Assembly: GCF_041260155.1 (NCBI RefSeq)
Contig: NC_091932.1
Span: 45,167,629-45,231,628, forward strand
From: Ptychodera flava
Taxonomy: Eukaryota; Hemichordata; Enteropneusta; Ptychoderidae
Reading direction: 5' to 3'
Length of the DNA stretch: 64,000 nt
The translations under genes were made by a program, and so were the position numbers. How positions within the stretch are numbered: the first letter of the stretch is position 1; the number at the start of each line of letters is the position of its first letter. The notes below the pieces were generated by a model that worked only from the letters and a program-made list of their open reading frames with translations, did no database searches and had not been told where the DNA came from. This document shows positions 9,801-33,952 of this stretch, piece by piece.

Positions 9801-12509
9801 CGAATTAATGTCATGGTATCCTGTTTCCTGCGGTTCAATCGGATGTTGATATAATAGTTTTTCCCTTCACCTACAGATGGCCGTTACTTATCGATTCATC
9901 TGGCCGCGTTGCAACATTCCTACGATACAGGGACACCAACTACATGAATGCACTGAATCCTAAACAGATGGAAGCTGAGGTTGTCAGGAAATCAATCCTT
10001 GGAGCTCTCCGGTAAGATATTGTAAAAAAATGTCGCAGTGAGGAGATTGAATTCTTATCTTTTATGCAGATTCAGTTCAGTTTCATATCATACAAAAAAC
10101 AACAACAAAAATGACAACAATAACAACAAAAACCATAGTAATGATGGTAGCCATATTGAATCATGATTTTGATCATCATAATTATTATCATTTCTGTCCA
10201 GACTGTCCATAATTATAGATATTAACATATGAATAGACTGCTCTGAAAAACAGAGGGGTGCTACACCCCTAAAAATCCCATGTGGAGAACCCTGCTCAGT
10301 TTTGTGTATATGTGCATCAACTTACACTACAATCAAATATGGACACAGGGCAGGCATTTTTGTCGTAATAATAATTTCGCTTTATGACTACTGGCTTCAT
10401 TGTGACACTCTAAAATTAATTTCTTTCAATCTTGACACAAGGCCATGATACCATTAGTAATGCTCTGCAAAGCATCTCATTAAATAAAACTTCAAAGATG
10501 ACAGACAGCCAGCCATCATAATATTACATATGTACCACAGTTTACTTGCACTGGATTGTGCACATACTACTGATATTTTGCACTGCAGAGCAAATACCCA
10601 AAATCATTATGCCGTAACGTTACGTTAATAAGCACAGGTAACCAGGACTTTTTTATTTTTAAGCAACTACATGTATTATTTGTAAACAAAAAAAATGGCT
10701 GTCTGCAAGAGCCGGAAATAACTTGGTCTTGCCATGTACCCAGCCACAGCATACACTGCAAGCCCTTGTGCAAATACCCTGTCTCACCATTAGGCTTTGT
10801 CATATCATCTCGGAAATGTTTTCTTTGTCAATTAGGTATGGGAAGCCAGCAGTGCTGGATATGATGGAAGTTGATATGTTTGACACAGTGTCAGCAAGAC
10901 TGGATGAAATACACAAAGGACTGATGCAGATGATTATGAATAAAGAGATTATGAAAAATGAAAAGTGAGTATATTTCAGTAGTCACTTGTATCACCATGA
11001 GCATGACTAATGTGATGTGATGTTGAAACATACATATTCATAGTGCCAACCATGAGGGTAACAGAATACACTTATTTGCCTGAGGGTCAGTCACCATGCA
11101 TTTCAGGATGGTGTAGGTCAAGGGTAACGGACTATTTTTGGCAACTCGTGGACCAATAGGAGAACAAACATATGCTGTTACCTGAATATATAGCAAGCCA
11201 ACCTGTGTTTGTAACACACTGCTCTCAATTTTCTCAGTGAAAAATTGAGAAATTCTTCTGATGTGTATTAGCTGTCTTGGTAGCAGATAACACCGCCATT
11301 ATTTTTTACATGTTCTACAGTGTGTGTATAAACGTAGAGGGCACTTTCAAACTTACCCAGTCAACGGTTGTCTGAACTGTAAACTGGTAACTCACTCTTT
11401 GCACTTATCAGTACTAAAATGACTCATATCATGTGACCAAAATTGACGAATCATGATAGAGATCGTGAATGAGGTGTGTTACACAAGTGTATCTTTCCAA
11501 ATTTTTTTGGCAGCACTACATTTCACATATTGTCATGTGTAAAAATACTGTTCTATTTCATCTTAAGAGCATACATTCTAATCAGCAAATATGTAACATG
11601 TTTCATGAGATACTTTGGCCACCAATCTTGTAAATGTTTTATGGTGCTAGGAGGCTAATTTCAACAGTGTTCTTTTCAACAATTCTCGTTAGGTTTTGGT
11701 GTTTGAGAATTTCACTTCATAGAAATATCAGGAAAACATAACTAACTTTCAGAAAAACACATCTCAAATATTTTCTAAATTTATCAGTCGCTACGCATGT
11801 TTTTTGCATCATGTTTAATAATGAATGTAATTAAGAGAGTGGCATTGCTCATCGACTATGAAAATAACTCCCTGAGTCCATGTACTCAGAGTCTATGCCC
11901 AGCAATGTTATTTAACACAATGATTATGTTATTAATTACCGGGTTGATTGTAACTCTTACCAGGTTCACTGTAGTGTAATGGGTACAACCACATTCCTAG
12001 AATACACTAATATGTAATTCCTAGGTTCTAATCCCTCATTTTGTCGCATAAACTGTCAGCTAGGCAGACTGATAAGAACAGACAAGATGAGATAAACTGA
12101 AAAATCTGGGAAAAATTCTGAACATAGAAATAGAAACTTCTTTAGCTTTTATGGACAGTCAGTTTTCAATTTTCAACTCCAAGCTCTGATTCAAGTTTTT
12201 CTTACCATTCATCAACTGCAAAGAAGCTCTAGACAAGTTGTCATGAAACCATTTTGACAATATTTTATGTCTACAGAAATCATGTTGTTACAAAACGTAT
12301 AGATTGCTTATGCCCAATGTTTTTTTCTTCTTTCTCTCAGCTATCTTAAACTGATCAAGGACAGCGATGGACCAGAGTACAGTAAAAACAAATTCAACCT
12401 GTCAAGAGTTGAAAGATTCCAGCTCTTTATCATCACAAAACTCAAATACCCTCCGCAAAAACTCATTGACATGACCTACCCAATCACCATAGTGGTATCT
12501 ACCATCTAG
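3708..12509 (+). CDS. IQANK1-like / dynein D5-like module protein, 3' five exons (5' end outside window)
   Basis: Exons 3708-3819, 5526-5622, 9877-10011, 10836-10964 and 12341-12509 join with consistent phases into 213 residues ending at a TAG. The first exon encodes a charged coiled coil (DAEKDVEIAKLNADEAQMKL, then EQIRVQIREQ). The next four encode a module opening WPLLIDSSGRVATFLRYRD, which resembles the WPLMIDPQGQA start of the dynein heavy chain D5/AAA_9 region and continues in the same order (a YGKP strand, then DGPEYS, then FIITKL). No Walker A motif is visible, so I expect no ATPase activity. IQANK1 is the non-dynein family I recall with such a C-terminus; ankyrin and IQ parts would lie upstream of the window. 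Every intron is GT/AG. The paralogue at 26118-33575 has core exons of identical length. Gene existence is well supported; the family name is moderate. Confidence 0.75.
3876..4372. mobile_element. 497-bp foldback (inverted-repeat) element
   Basis: Two arms of about 240 bp (3876 to about 4113, and about 4128 to 4372) are near reverse complements, sharing for example cacagggcctcataagtgcc at the left tip and its mirror at the right tip. A 7-bp direct repeat atcaaac flanks the element (3869-3875 and 4373-4379), which I read as the target-site duplication. There is no coding sequence inside. It sits 57 bp behind the gene 1 coiled-coil exon and carries AATAAA in its left arm, so it could offer an intronic poly(A) site in the sense direction. 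Confidence 0.75.
4380..5525 (+). other. Gene 1 intron, right part
   Basis: AT-rich intron. It contains one copy (about 5036-5230) of a sequence that recurs, diverged, at about 5787-5990 in the next intron. A 131-codon open frame at 5000-5395 overlaps that repeat and is not supported as a gene. Confidence 0.55.
5036..5230. repeat. Intronic duplicated segment, copy 1
   Basis: Shares an ordered series of matches with about 5787-5990 (ggtcaatga/ggcaatga, aataacaagaagttg/tataacaagaggttg, gacaaattttttagttcc/aacaaatttttaagttcc, catggttatcataa/catggttagataa). The copies are clearly diverged, so the duplication is old. The intervening DNA includes exon 5526-5622. Confidence 0.55.
5526..5622 (+). CDS. 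Gene 1 exon leading into the D5-like module
   Basis: 97 nt with acceptor ttcag and donor ag|gtatgt. It encodes SSPDVIGVKCNIKELDEVLM and then RDVGGKIASDGR. It matches the 94-nt exon 30279-30372 of the paralogue (VSIGIKQLNNVLKDEDGKMK), one codon shorter. Confidence 0.75.
5787..5990. repeat. Intronic duplicated segment, copy 2
   Basis: Diverged partner of 5036-5230, lying just after the 97-nt exon. The reading frame open in copy 1 is closed here. Confidence 0.55.
5991..9876 (+). other. Gene 1 long intron
   Basis: AT-rich intronic sequence. It holds a partial copy of the AACCCTTTGAG-type MITE (about 8580-8745) and, at about 9648-9736, a short element whose ends (agactgaaagatc and the mirror gatcttgcagtcc) resemble the sequence at 14688-14732. 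No other exon was found. Confidence 0.5.
8580..8745 (-). mobile_element. Partial MITE of the AACCCTTTGAG family
   Basis: Shares ordered blocks with 56990-57195: ttttgacaaagagctgtagcc, gaaatgtgatttccatttgg, tgcactaaaattttg and acagcactcaaagtgtta. Only the right terminus (gcactcaaagtgtt) is recognisable; the left tip is missing or decayed. Confidence 0.55.
9877..10011 (+). CDS. Gene 1 D5-like exon with the WPLLID motif
   Basis: 135 nt, acceptor ctacag, donor g|gtaaga. It encodes WPLLIDSSGRVATFLRYRD and on through SILGALR. It has the same length and phase as 32134-32268, with about 25 of 45 residues identical. Confidence 0.85.
10836..10964 (+). CDS. Gene 1 D5-like exon with the YGKP motif
   Basis: 129 nt, acceptor attag, donor gtgagt. 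It encodes YGKPAVLDMMEVDMFDTV, continuing to KEIMKNE. It has the same length and phase as the paralogue exon 32924-33052. Confidence 0.85.
11965..12036 (+). repeat. tRNA-like segment, probable SINE head or tRNA relic
   Basis: An A-box-like tagtgtaatgg (11972-11982) and a B-box-like ggttctaatcc (12024-12034) are spaced about 40 nt apart, as in tRNA-type Pol III promoters. I could not fold a clean cloverleaf by eye, so it is more likely a tRNA-derived SINE head or a decayed tRNA copy within the last intron of gene 1. Confidence 0.3.
12341..12509 (+). CDS. Gene 1 terminal exon
   Basis: Acceptor tttctctcag; it encodes YLKLIKDSDGPEYSKNKFN, then FQLFIITKLKYPP, and ends TAG at 12507-12509. The segment parallels the dynein D5 stretch IEYSPDFRFYITTKL. 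The paralogue's last exon ends in a different, acidic tail. Confidence 0.85.
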
Positions 12510-13195
12510 CATGAACTTTAACCCCTGACACCTGTGAAGGTCAATTGTAACAAAGCAATATAAAGTTATTTCTTGGAGATGGAAAAGTCTTGTCTTTTTG
12601 AATGACATGTTTAACCTCCAAAGACAGACAAAAATGCTAAGAATATTTCTGCAGAAAGTTCTCTTGTTCTGTTCTGCTCTGTACTGAATGTAGTTTCTTA
12701 ATTATGATCAAGATTGATGTGATCAGTTAGTTTTCCGTCCATTATGAACTAACCACTGTATAGTTTCCTCCAAATCAAACGATTATTTTCCGTCCATTAT
12801 AAATATGTAAGGGTCAAAAAAGAACCCTTTGAAATATCACAGTCTTTTTAATGGTTGAAAGAGATGGATTTATTTTATTTTCTTAACTGTCATGAATTTT
12901 ATACATGTAAATTAACTTTTGTCTTACTGTTATCGTTAATCACTTTCAACATTAAATTGAAATACAGATTGTAATTTATTCATCGTCACTTTCAGCTTCA
13001 AACTTTGCTCATTTCAAAAGCAACAGACTTCAATTTTACACCTTTCAATTATCTGTATTGATAACAGAGTATAATATGTCAGACAGTTCATTTTCCCTAC
13101 TTTTTACAGAAAGCTTTGTAAGACTTACAAAATTACTCCCATATACGTGTGTGAGTGTTTAAATGTTTCAAAAATATTACTTTGTAATCGGCTTG

Positions 13196-13201
13196 AATAA
13201 A
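13196..13201 (+). terminator. Candidate poly(A) signal of gene 1
   Basis: AATAAA about 690 bp after the stop codon of gene 1, followed by T/GT-rich sequence (ttgttttgtttcatgttc) typical downstream of cleavage sites. Confidence 0.45.
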
Positions 13202-14544
13202 TGTATTTAAAGTAAGTTGTTTTGTTTCATGTTCACATTTCTCGGAAAAGTTTCAATTATACCAGCACTGTAGAACACAAGATGTTTGTAACTTTGCAAA
13301 ACTGAAACATCTTTTGTCTATGAAACTGAGTATTTCAGCATTGTTGCAAGCTTTTTATTATCCTCACTCTATTAAACTGCTACAAGTTGGTTTCTTCCAT
13401 TATTCAAATTATAGCTTAAATGCTTTTAATACTATATAATAGATTTCATATATTTGTAGGGTTTTTGTGAAGGCCATTGAATTTACTTGTATGTACCTTG
13501 GTGCTCAGTCATGAAAGAGAAAGAGAGCAATTAAAGCAACAAAGATTATTTTGAATTATTTGTACACTGAATGACTTTGTGCAAGTGTTTCATCTTTTGT
13601 TGATATCACAAAATGGTGAAAAAAGAGTGACCTTGTCCCCATAAAAAGTGAAATCCATATATGTGAACTTTTTCTTTTTAGAAAAGGATGAATTTCACCA
13701 ACGCATGAACATGTTGTTGCCTAAGTTCAAAGTTATGTTGAAATGTTGGATGTCTTCAATTTCTAATGGGATCATCACCTTTGCGTGATGGCAATTCAGT
13801 GCTGCATTTCTAACTAGGAAAGAGAGGGTGTGCGGGATGTCCATACCCTGTGGAGTAGATACCCTCATTAGTGTCAGTCTGTTATTAACGGTATTTATAT
13901 GTACTATCACCCAACAATATACGGAACGAGTAAGGAGTCAACTATAATTTTTTGCAGCTTTGCTTCGTTTTTATATTTGAAGGTAACCACAGGTCAATTA
14001 GGCATTTATAGTCTCAGCAAAATGTTTTAATAATCATAAACACTATTGATAAATCTGTTTGGTATTTGATCATGTTTGAGCTTTCTTTGGGCTCGGCAAT
14101 ACATTAATAGTCACTGAACGCGTGTGGACAAGACGTGACATAGCTGTTTACAGCATGTCCAATGTAGTATATGTGTAGGTATAAAGTGCTCAATTTGTCC
14201 ATGGGCGGCCCCAGGAATGAAACAGGGTGAATTTGAAAGCCATGTTATCAATAGATCAGATCAATCTTGCAGATGGGATACTAGCGAATAAGGGACTGGA
14301 CAGAAATTTCAGGAAGGGGAGGGCCTGTGTTTTTCAAATGTCACTGCAAAAAATAGTGACGCTTTGCAAGGATACCGATCACCCAATTTTCATGTGCAAA
14401 AAGGCAAAGATCCTCCACCTGTGTGTCACAGTCCATATCAATGATATGATGTCTCCCTCAACTTTCACAAATAATCACTTTTTTGAAAGGTTTCAAGTAA
14501 TTCAATGGAAAAAGATCACATTTCACAATAAATAATTCTATAAG

Positions 14545-14866
14545 AGGGCCAGTAATGCTAACTTTTGATGATTTTTGCACTACTTTTGTTTTTAATGTCA
14601 ACCATAAATTCGAATTCTTGTTCAACTCCGGACTAGAATTAAAATATGAAAACAATGTCAGTGCATTTTACACACACAGACTTAGACTGAAAGATCTGTT
14701 GCTTGAGGGCGCTCTATCTGTCAGTCTAATAATAGTAATATAATATAATACTATGTTGACAAAGCAGTGGGTGCTTCAACATATTTTAAGTTGAATAAGA
14801 ACTTAGAACTGTCATACAAAATGAAAATAATGAAAAAAATCATCAAAAGTTAGCATTACTGGCCTT
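14545..14866. mobile_element. MITE with 30-bp terminal inverted repeats
   Basis: The left end gggccagtaatgctaacttt followed by tgatgattttt is mirrored at 14831-14866 (aaaaaatcatcaaaagttag followed by cattactggcc). About 320 bp, with no coding capacity. A target duplication is not clear. Confidence 0.6.
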
Positions 14867-15644
14867 AATAGTTTGCCCATAGACTGCAAGGAGAATATCA
14901 TATTTGTTGTTCACGTCTGCACTTTCCAATGCCTTATTCTAAATAAATACATTTGTATCAATTGTCAAACACTTATAAAAGCACAGATTTAGCTCGTTTA
15001 GTATTGCAAAAAAAACAACTCCTAGTTTTCTCACAGACTGCCATGTATAGCAAACCAATTGCAACATTTTGTGAAATTCCAAAATCAAAGTTCCCATAAA
15101 ATTGTTCCTAGTTTTCTGGCCACTTCTTGCTTCCTAATAGTTGCGCAAAAACGGTGACTTTCCCCAAGAAAGGCAATTTCATGACCCTTCAAAAATGCTT
15201 ACGCGAAAAATTGCACCCCCCCCCCTGAAAACACAGGCCTCTCCCCTTTATTATCACCCCGAAAGAATAAAACATAAGTGTTTCGCCGTCACGGTCATGT
15301 AGATATGTCTAGCCATGGGAGTTGGCCACTTTCCCGCCATATTTTAAGAAAACGTTCACATCGCAAAACAAATTACGGTAAATGACAAGAAGATATTCCA
15401 GAAATTGTCAACATTTCTCTCCCCCCCCCCCCAAGCCGCCTGATGATGACGCCATTCTACCCTAGCAAAGAGGTGATGACCTAGAGCTAGAGTCACTCCG
15501 GGTCATAGGTTCAAACCTTGTGTCCCGCCTTGTGTGCACTGATTGCTGTAGTTTCTGACTTCTTGAGCGTTTGCCAGACATAAAATCAGGTAATTGTTAC
15601 AATATTTACCCTCCTTATTGTTGTTACTACATTATTCATATGTG

Positions 15645-15762
15645 CACAGTCCCTCGTGGGCTATTCAGCTCTGGGACTATTCGCCCCATAGACGAGTGTA
15701 CATATGTACACTCGTCTATGGGGCGAATAGTCCCAGAGCTGAATAGCCCACGAGGGACTGTG
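15645..15762. mobile_element. 118-bp perfect palindrome with 7-bp target duplication
   Basis: Every base from cacagtccctcgtgggctat to its mirror pairs with the other half; the centre is at 15703/15704 (cat|atg). The flanks carry the direct repeat atatgtg (15638-15644 and 15763-15769), which marks a transposition event. The CACAG tip and 7-bp duplication are shared with the foldback element at 3876-4372. Confidence 0.85.
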
Positions 15763-15853
15763 ATATGTGCAGAGTCGATTGCTGACAAAATGTGTTCTTC
15801 TTTTTTTCACCGAAACGCCGAGACGATTGACGTATGTGGGTTCAAGCTATCGA

Positions 15854-15951
15854 TTTGCTGCGGTTCCGTAGCCCTGCACTCCCTGGCTGGTTGTGTGAGG
15901 TCCCACACTCAACCAGCCAGGGAGTGGCAGGGGGCTACGGAACCGCAGTAA
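15854..15951. mobile_element. 98-bp foldback element with 8-bp target duplication
   Basis: The arms ttgctgcggttccgtag and ccctgcactccctggctgg are mirrored by the right half with a few one- or two-base indels; the loop is about 15 nt. Direct repeats gctatcga (15846-15853 and 15952-15959) flank it. An 8-bp duplication suggests hAT-type mobilisation, but no transposase is present. Confidence 0.8.
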
Positions 15952-17530
15952 GCTATCGATACACCATATGCATATATTCAATTTTAATAGGTCGGAAAAG
16001 TTGGCCCGAAGTGCAAACAGCCCAGCTTTGCTTATTCCAAGAGAGTTTTCTGATGCCCTGATCATGATATTAACTGTGAAACCACAGAGACCAAATTAAT
16101 CGCCAAACGGTTACAATCTGTCAAGTAAGCTTAAATACTCAGAAACTTCAAGCGATGTTTCAAACGTGGTTTTTGTACGAGATTACATTACAGATAAGTC
16201 CTGGGCAGAATTAACGGTTGGATCGACTGATATTGTTAAGAGCTTCACTGAAATGTGAATCCACAAATTAAGGACTTTTTAAGGGTATTGGAACAAGGTA
16301 GAATATCCTATATTAATGTAAAGATAGCGGCACTGTAGTTTTGACTGTACCTGCACTGGCCAAATCTAATTCTTTCTAACAATGCCAAAACATTATTTAC
16401 ATAGCTTCCTAAAGTATGCATGCAACTATCACCTTTCATAAATCAGTTGTCAAGCATAAATAGAATCAAACACAGCTTAAATATGACCTACGTAAAACAA
16501 ATAGCGTGCTCGTGGTTTCCCGACCTGCCCTAAGTTTTACTTGCTGACCCTTAAACTTATATAAGACGTATGGAAACGTGGAACTGAAAAGTACGTGATC
16601 GTACAAAAAATACAAACACGCAAAAACTCTTCATCATTCAAGATATCCTTCAAATGCACTGCAATGGTTTTGAACTACAATATTACTCCGTTTCCAGTAA
16701 AACGATGGCAGCCTACGGTAAAAACATGAACTTGTGAACTCTAATGATATTCAAAACGTCACTAATAACAAAGTGTGCCAATGAAGACCACCATGAGATT
16801 CATACAATGGCATCCAAGTATTTTAGTGAAGGTACACAGCGCCACTTCACTTCGACCGTACGTCTTGCAATATTGTGGCACCTGTTGGATGGATGAACTG
16901 CGCATGCCCGTTTATGTCTGAGCCATCTCACTTGATATGAGAGCCGATTTTGACCATACACAAACATCATGTTTTTTCGAACGATGCATATGGCCGTTTT
17001 TGTGGGGAAGATGAACATTGGTTGCGTTTGGAAACAAAGTCTGTATATCCTGGAACAAATTTGTGAACGAATCTAATTTTCTGAATCCATAGCATACCAT
17101 GACTAACCATTGGTTCAAGATTACCTTTCTGTTATTGTCAATTTCTATATATGGACTTGGTAATTATTTATTTACCTTGAATGATCCTGATTATTCGACC
17201 AGTTTCTACGTCTTTTTCTACAAGTGATGTCAATATCGACAAAACCTGCTCATATTGAAATAGGCCATTCGTCTTGCTACCACCAAAAACATTTATCGGA
17301 AACGCTGTGAAATTTCATGGATGCTGGCACCCCACTGCCATGTTCCTTACTCGAACTAATTATTCTATCAGGAAACATACTTATCACAAGGCCACTTTAA
17401 TACCATATTGCCTCCCTCCCCCTCTCTTCCCTCTCTCCCCCTCTCTCTCTCACCTCTGATACGCAAGTGCCAGCTGTCTGCCAAGCCATCTATCGTGTGC
17501 ACGATTCCTGCAATCAAAAGAAGCTAAACA

Positions 17531-22401
<4,871 letters not shown>

Positions 22402-23894
22402 AAATTATTTTGTATTGACGATTGCCTCGAGAAGCTCGACATGTAACAACTTTCTTTCGCCAATTTAGAAATTATTTGTGTATCTTCTCATTTGCTTTCT
22501 GTAGACAAGAATCCATACAACAGACAAACACCCAGGGTACTTCAACTTTCAGTTTCGTTACACCGATGCAGTAAACTCAGAATACATTGTTTTAGAGTTA
22601 CGCATGCGTGTTAGTTGTCAACAAGGACGGTTATACCAGCCCCTCATTGTTCAGCGTTTGCTTTATTTCAAAATTACTGTATCAAATATTTTGTACAGTC
22701 AATCTTCCGCTTTTAAAACAGAAGACAGTTGCCATCTAGTTCAAATAAACAGTTGTAATACCAATAATTGTTATTTACTAAGCTGATGAGAACTGTTTTT
22801 ATTATGGAGTTATTCCAATCAAATCGAACTTGGGTATTCCACATTCAGACATGTTATGTTAGAAAATGTTTCAGGATATAACGGACCGGTTGAACAAGTC
22901 TAGCTGATGTCGTTTTGAATCAAGACCTAAACGTTCTGAAAGTAAAGTAGACAATTCAGAGGCACAAGTCCTGTTTACAGCTTTTAGATAATACAGTATC
23001 AGCTTGAGCACGGGATAATTTTTGTAGGGCAATTGACCAATGGAGGAAAACAGCGCCCCCAATCTATGTACTCGATACAAGTCAAACAACTTGAAATTCC
23101 ACCCCGAATATGAAATTGTTATGGCGAGTAGATTAACTCGGGACATACTGTTGTGAATGGATTACAATTATTAATCATTGAGTACTTCCGTTATTTTCCT
23201 ATCAATAACTCAATGTTAGCTTTTAAAAAAATCAAGCTCTTGACAGATAGGCAATTGATATCAAAAGCAATGCAAATATCTCAAAAAAGACGATGGAAAC
23301 TTCATTACAGTTTTTCGGAAATAAGTTCTATTCAAATGTGGCGCCTTCTACGAATTTCCAAAATAATATACATCCGTCCATCCGTATAAAAATAGTTCAT
23401 TCCAATTAGCTTCGGCATTGGTATAAAATTTCAGATTTTTGATAGGGGAGGCTGGGTACTTGAGTCAGCGAGAATGATTAGGTTTGCCCGTGTTTTGATG
23501 ATTAGAAATCAAAACAGTTTCAATAATCAGTATCATTCAAAGTAAATGAATAATTTTCGGGTCAAAGGAGTAAACAGAAAGCGGCAAAAACAATATGATC
23601 ATCTTGAACCTTGGAAAGTGGTGGTACAAGGTGTCTTGAATGGGTCGGGTTAGCTTACCCTGCTATAGTGCTGCATCCGCTCAAGATTGACCCAAAGTGA
23701 CAAATTCAATGTAATCCTAGAATTAAAAGCCATAAAAATTACTATTGTGAGTGAAAGCCAGGAATGCTGTCACTCATCATATGATAAACAGACATGTCGA
23801 ATTTTGATACATCTCCATCTCTACCGTAGAACTTCTTAAACGACTTCACTAATCTACTTTCCGAGAACTCTTGCCTCACCAGCTTTTATACTAA
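22402..23894. other. 3' UTR and intergenic DNA downstream of the ASMT-like gene
   Basis: The first 350 bp are the likely 3' UTR. The remainder up to the transposon at 23895 shows no exon or repeat that I can support. Confidence 0.5.
22744..22749 (+). terminator. Candidate poly(A) signal of the ASMT-like gene
   Basis: AATAAA about 345 bp after the stop codon, followed by a T/G-containing stretch. It is the first consensus signal after the coding end. Confidence 0.5.
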
Positions 23895-25618
23895 GGGAGC
23901 ATTCGTTCGGGGAGGTGGTCGGTGGAAATCAGGGGGTGGTAGCCTTTTACAGAACACTTTTTTGACGGGGTCAAATTTTACAATCATTGGTTTAGGGGGT
24001 CAAATTTTACAAATGTTTGCATGGAATTATGGTAAAAACAACAGAATTGACCGAAGAGTATATAAAACAGAATACGAACATAGCTTTATCTGTCTGAACA
24101 CGTGACAGCAAGCCGAATAGAGTACTTTCGTTCACAAAAATAAAATTTACAAGTTGACCAAGAGAAATAAATGTCATGGCAATGTTCATGATACAACATT
24201 ATAACACTTGGGAAAATGCAGAAAATAGCGCCAATTTTTGAAAATATTGTGTAATATGGAGAGTTTGCAAAGATTTTTGGACCTTGTAATCACATACATT
24301 TGAACAAACAGGATTAACACATATATGACGTCAAACCCAATAATTCACATCATTCGAGGTAACAAAATTACCAGGTCGCATAAACACAAACATGACAATT
24401 TCAGAAAGGACCATCTCGAACACCAATGGAGCAAGTGCTTTTTTAATCAATTATTCTGACGAGACACTTTGACTTACTGTCAAGTTCACTGAGGTAAACT
24501 GCATCTCAATTTCGTACTTGTGGGTTCTGACGAGTCACTTTGACTGATTGATAATAAGCAATTCTATTTTCTGTCAACTATTCATTAACCAGTCGGAGGG
24601 CAATGGTGTATCAGTGATTGTGTTTCGGTGTCAGATGAGATATTGGAACCATGTAGATGCTCCTATTTTTTGTCTCCAAGAATAAACTTTTGGTGGATGT
24701 GTTACAAAATGTAAAAACGGGCTTTACACACAATACCTTGAAACAATATAGGCCCTACTGCAGACAATTTTTACTTTATTTTCTTCAGAGTAGCTTGTTT
24801 GACAGTAAGAATGCAAATGAAGACAGAATGAGCTTTATATTATGTGATTTTAATCGAGGAAACAAAATAGGAAAGTTGACTATACAGTACTTGAAAACAC
24901 GACATACTACAGGCATTTCTGTTTTGTTTTATTCAGAGTAACTGTTATTAAATAGAAAACAAAGGCGTGGGGAGGACACGAATACCTCAGACAATGACAA
25001 AAGGACAGCGACATCATCAATATCGATAGTGTTGTGTTCTGAGACACAATATTTATGTACATGCTACAAAAAGGGCCTTTGTTTACATTTCATTTCATAA
25101 GTCAGAACAAAAAATATCAGTACGCAGTGAAGCTTCACATTTTTTGACAATTTTACGTCAGTCTAATACCAATTTGACAGAAACCAATGGTTTGGTAATG
25201 GAAAATTATGAATTAATGAGGATCGTCTGTGAACATTAACAAACATGTGGAAAAATACATTTTTTATATTTTGCTTGCCATTATGAATATTTAATGATCA
25301 TAATTTGCATATTTTAGGGACAAGTGTTTTGTGCTGATTCTAAAATTATTTGGTTAAAGCGGACAGTCTTTGCTTATTTCAGAAGTCAGACGTCATGTCA
25401 CGTGGGTACTATCAAATGCCAGCTTCATCCCAGGGCATTAGGGTGCAAAGGGTTAATCAATCTAATCAGATGAATAATTGAGGGGGAGGTCACATTTTAC
25501 AATTGATGAATGAGGGTGTCCTATTGAAGAAAAATAATTTGGAGGGGGTCACTTTTTGCATTTCATGTAGCTTAAACTCCATCGACCTCTCCCTCCCCGT
25601 AAACAACGAATGCTCCCC
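23895..25618. mobile_element. 1.7-kb non-autonomous TIR DNA transposon
   Basis: The left end gggagcattcgttcggggag is mirrored at the right end (ctccccgtaaacaacgaatgctcccc, 25593-25618) with a small insertion. Subterminal direct motifs of the type ggtcaaattttacaa recur near both ends (23968 and 23999 left; ggtcacattttacaa about 25488 and gggtcactttttgca about 25546 right), as seen where transposases bind. The interior has no transposase; the longest open frame is under 100 codons. No clear target duplication. It ends 500 bp upstream of the start codon at 26118. Confidence 0.65.
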
Positions 25619-26117
25619 AATAGGCGGTGTCTCACTCGAAAAGCTCTGCAAAGGATTTTAGAAATGTTTACACCAGAAGTACGAAACTATCATGCAATAT
25701 TATTTAAATGCAGAAATGTCGACCAATATTTAAAGATGTTTCATCAACATTTGGTTCGCGGCCGTTTCGTTGACGTCTACTTCTGCTCATGATTTGTCAT
25801 GGTGACACCCCCGTTGAGCGCCGCTTCATACGTCCACTGCAGTGAAGGACAATCAGCCTGTAAAGGCACTAGAGTTGAACGTACGAGGGCGCTGTTTCAA
25901 AAAGATTCGAGTATTACTATGGCTACAGTGTCATTATAAACAACCTTTCTTTTCACCGAACAGCTGATCGGCATTGATGTCATCGACGCCGATACCTGTA
26001 TTATGCAACAACTACTTGAGGAGTCCTTGCGCTGACTGACACGGCTGCATAGCTGAACGGGATTCTTACCTCACGGTTCTGCCATAGTTCCTCGTACTTG
26101 TAGGAGCGTCACTCAAT

Positions 26118-33575
<7,458 letters not shown>

Positions 33576-33946
33576 GCTGTGTAGATACTACGGCCTGAGT
33601 GGAATTTAGTTTTGATGTTTTGTTATTGATGATGGTACGAGGATGGAATTCATGAGTACGACAATAATACGCACAAGCTCAAGGGTGACGCTACACGATA
33701 TTTATGTTCAGACTGTCCGGTTGCGGAAAAGTCTGACCGAATTCTTAACCACATTACCGTCCAAATATTAAAGTGTGACAGAATAGTTGAAGGTTTGACT
33801 TTTTATAGTGTGTGGTAAAGTAGAGAGTGCAAAAGAGATATAATAAGGGACTTTTTCTCTCCGCAATATTTTTATGTTCTTTGATGGGAAATTGAGTCGT
33901 TCTCCTTCTCCTTAACTCTATTCATGCAATTTTATCTTTCCTGTTT

Positions 33947-33952
33947 AATAAA
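33947..33952 (+). terminator. Candidate poly(A) signal of gene 3
   Basis: AATAAA 370 bp past the stop codon; a second AATAAA follows at 33983-33988. T-rich sequence lies downstream. Confidence 0.5.

Larger units (their letters stand above)
12510..17530. other. Intergenic region between gene 1 and the methyltransferase gene
   Basis: Contains the gene 1 3' UTR, an inverted-repeat element (14545-14866), possibly nested in a larger element with distant matching ends (14310-14340 versus 15218-15245), a tRNA-like motif near 15470-15525 (box ggttcaaacc), and two compact palindromic elements (15645-15762 and 15854-15951). No coding exon was recognised. Confidence 0.5.

Noticed and set aside
14227-14535. 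102-codon plus-strand frame between gene 1 and the methyltransferase
   Set aside because: Lies in repeat-rich DNA near TIR elements, with no homology or splice context.
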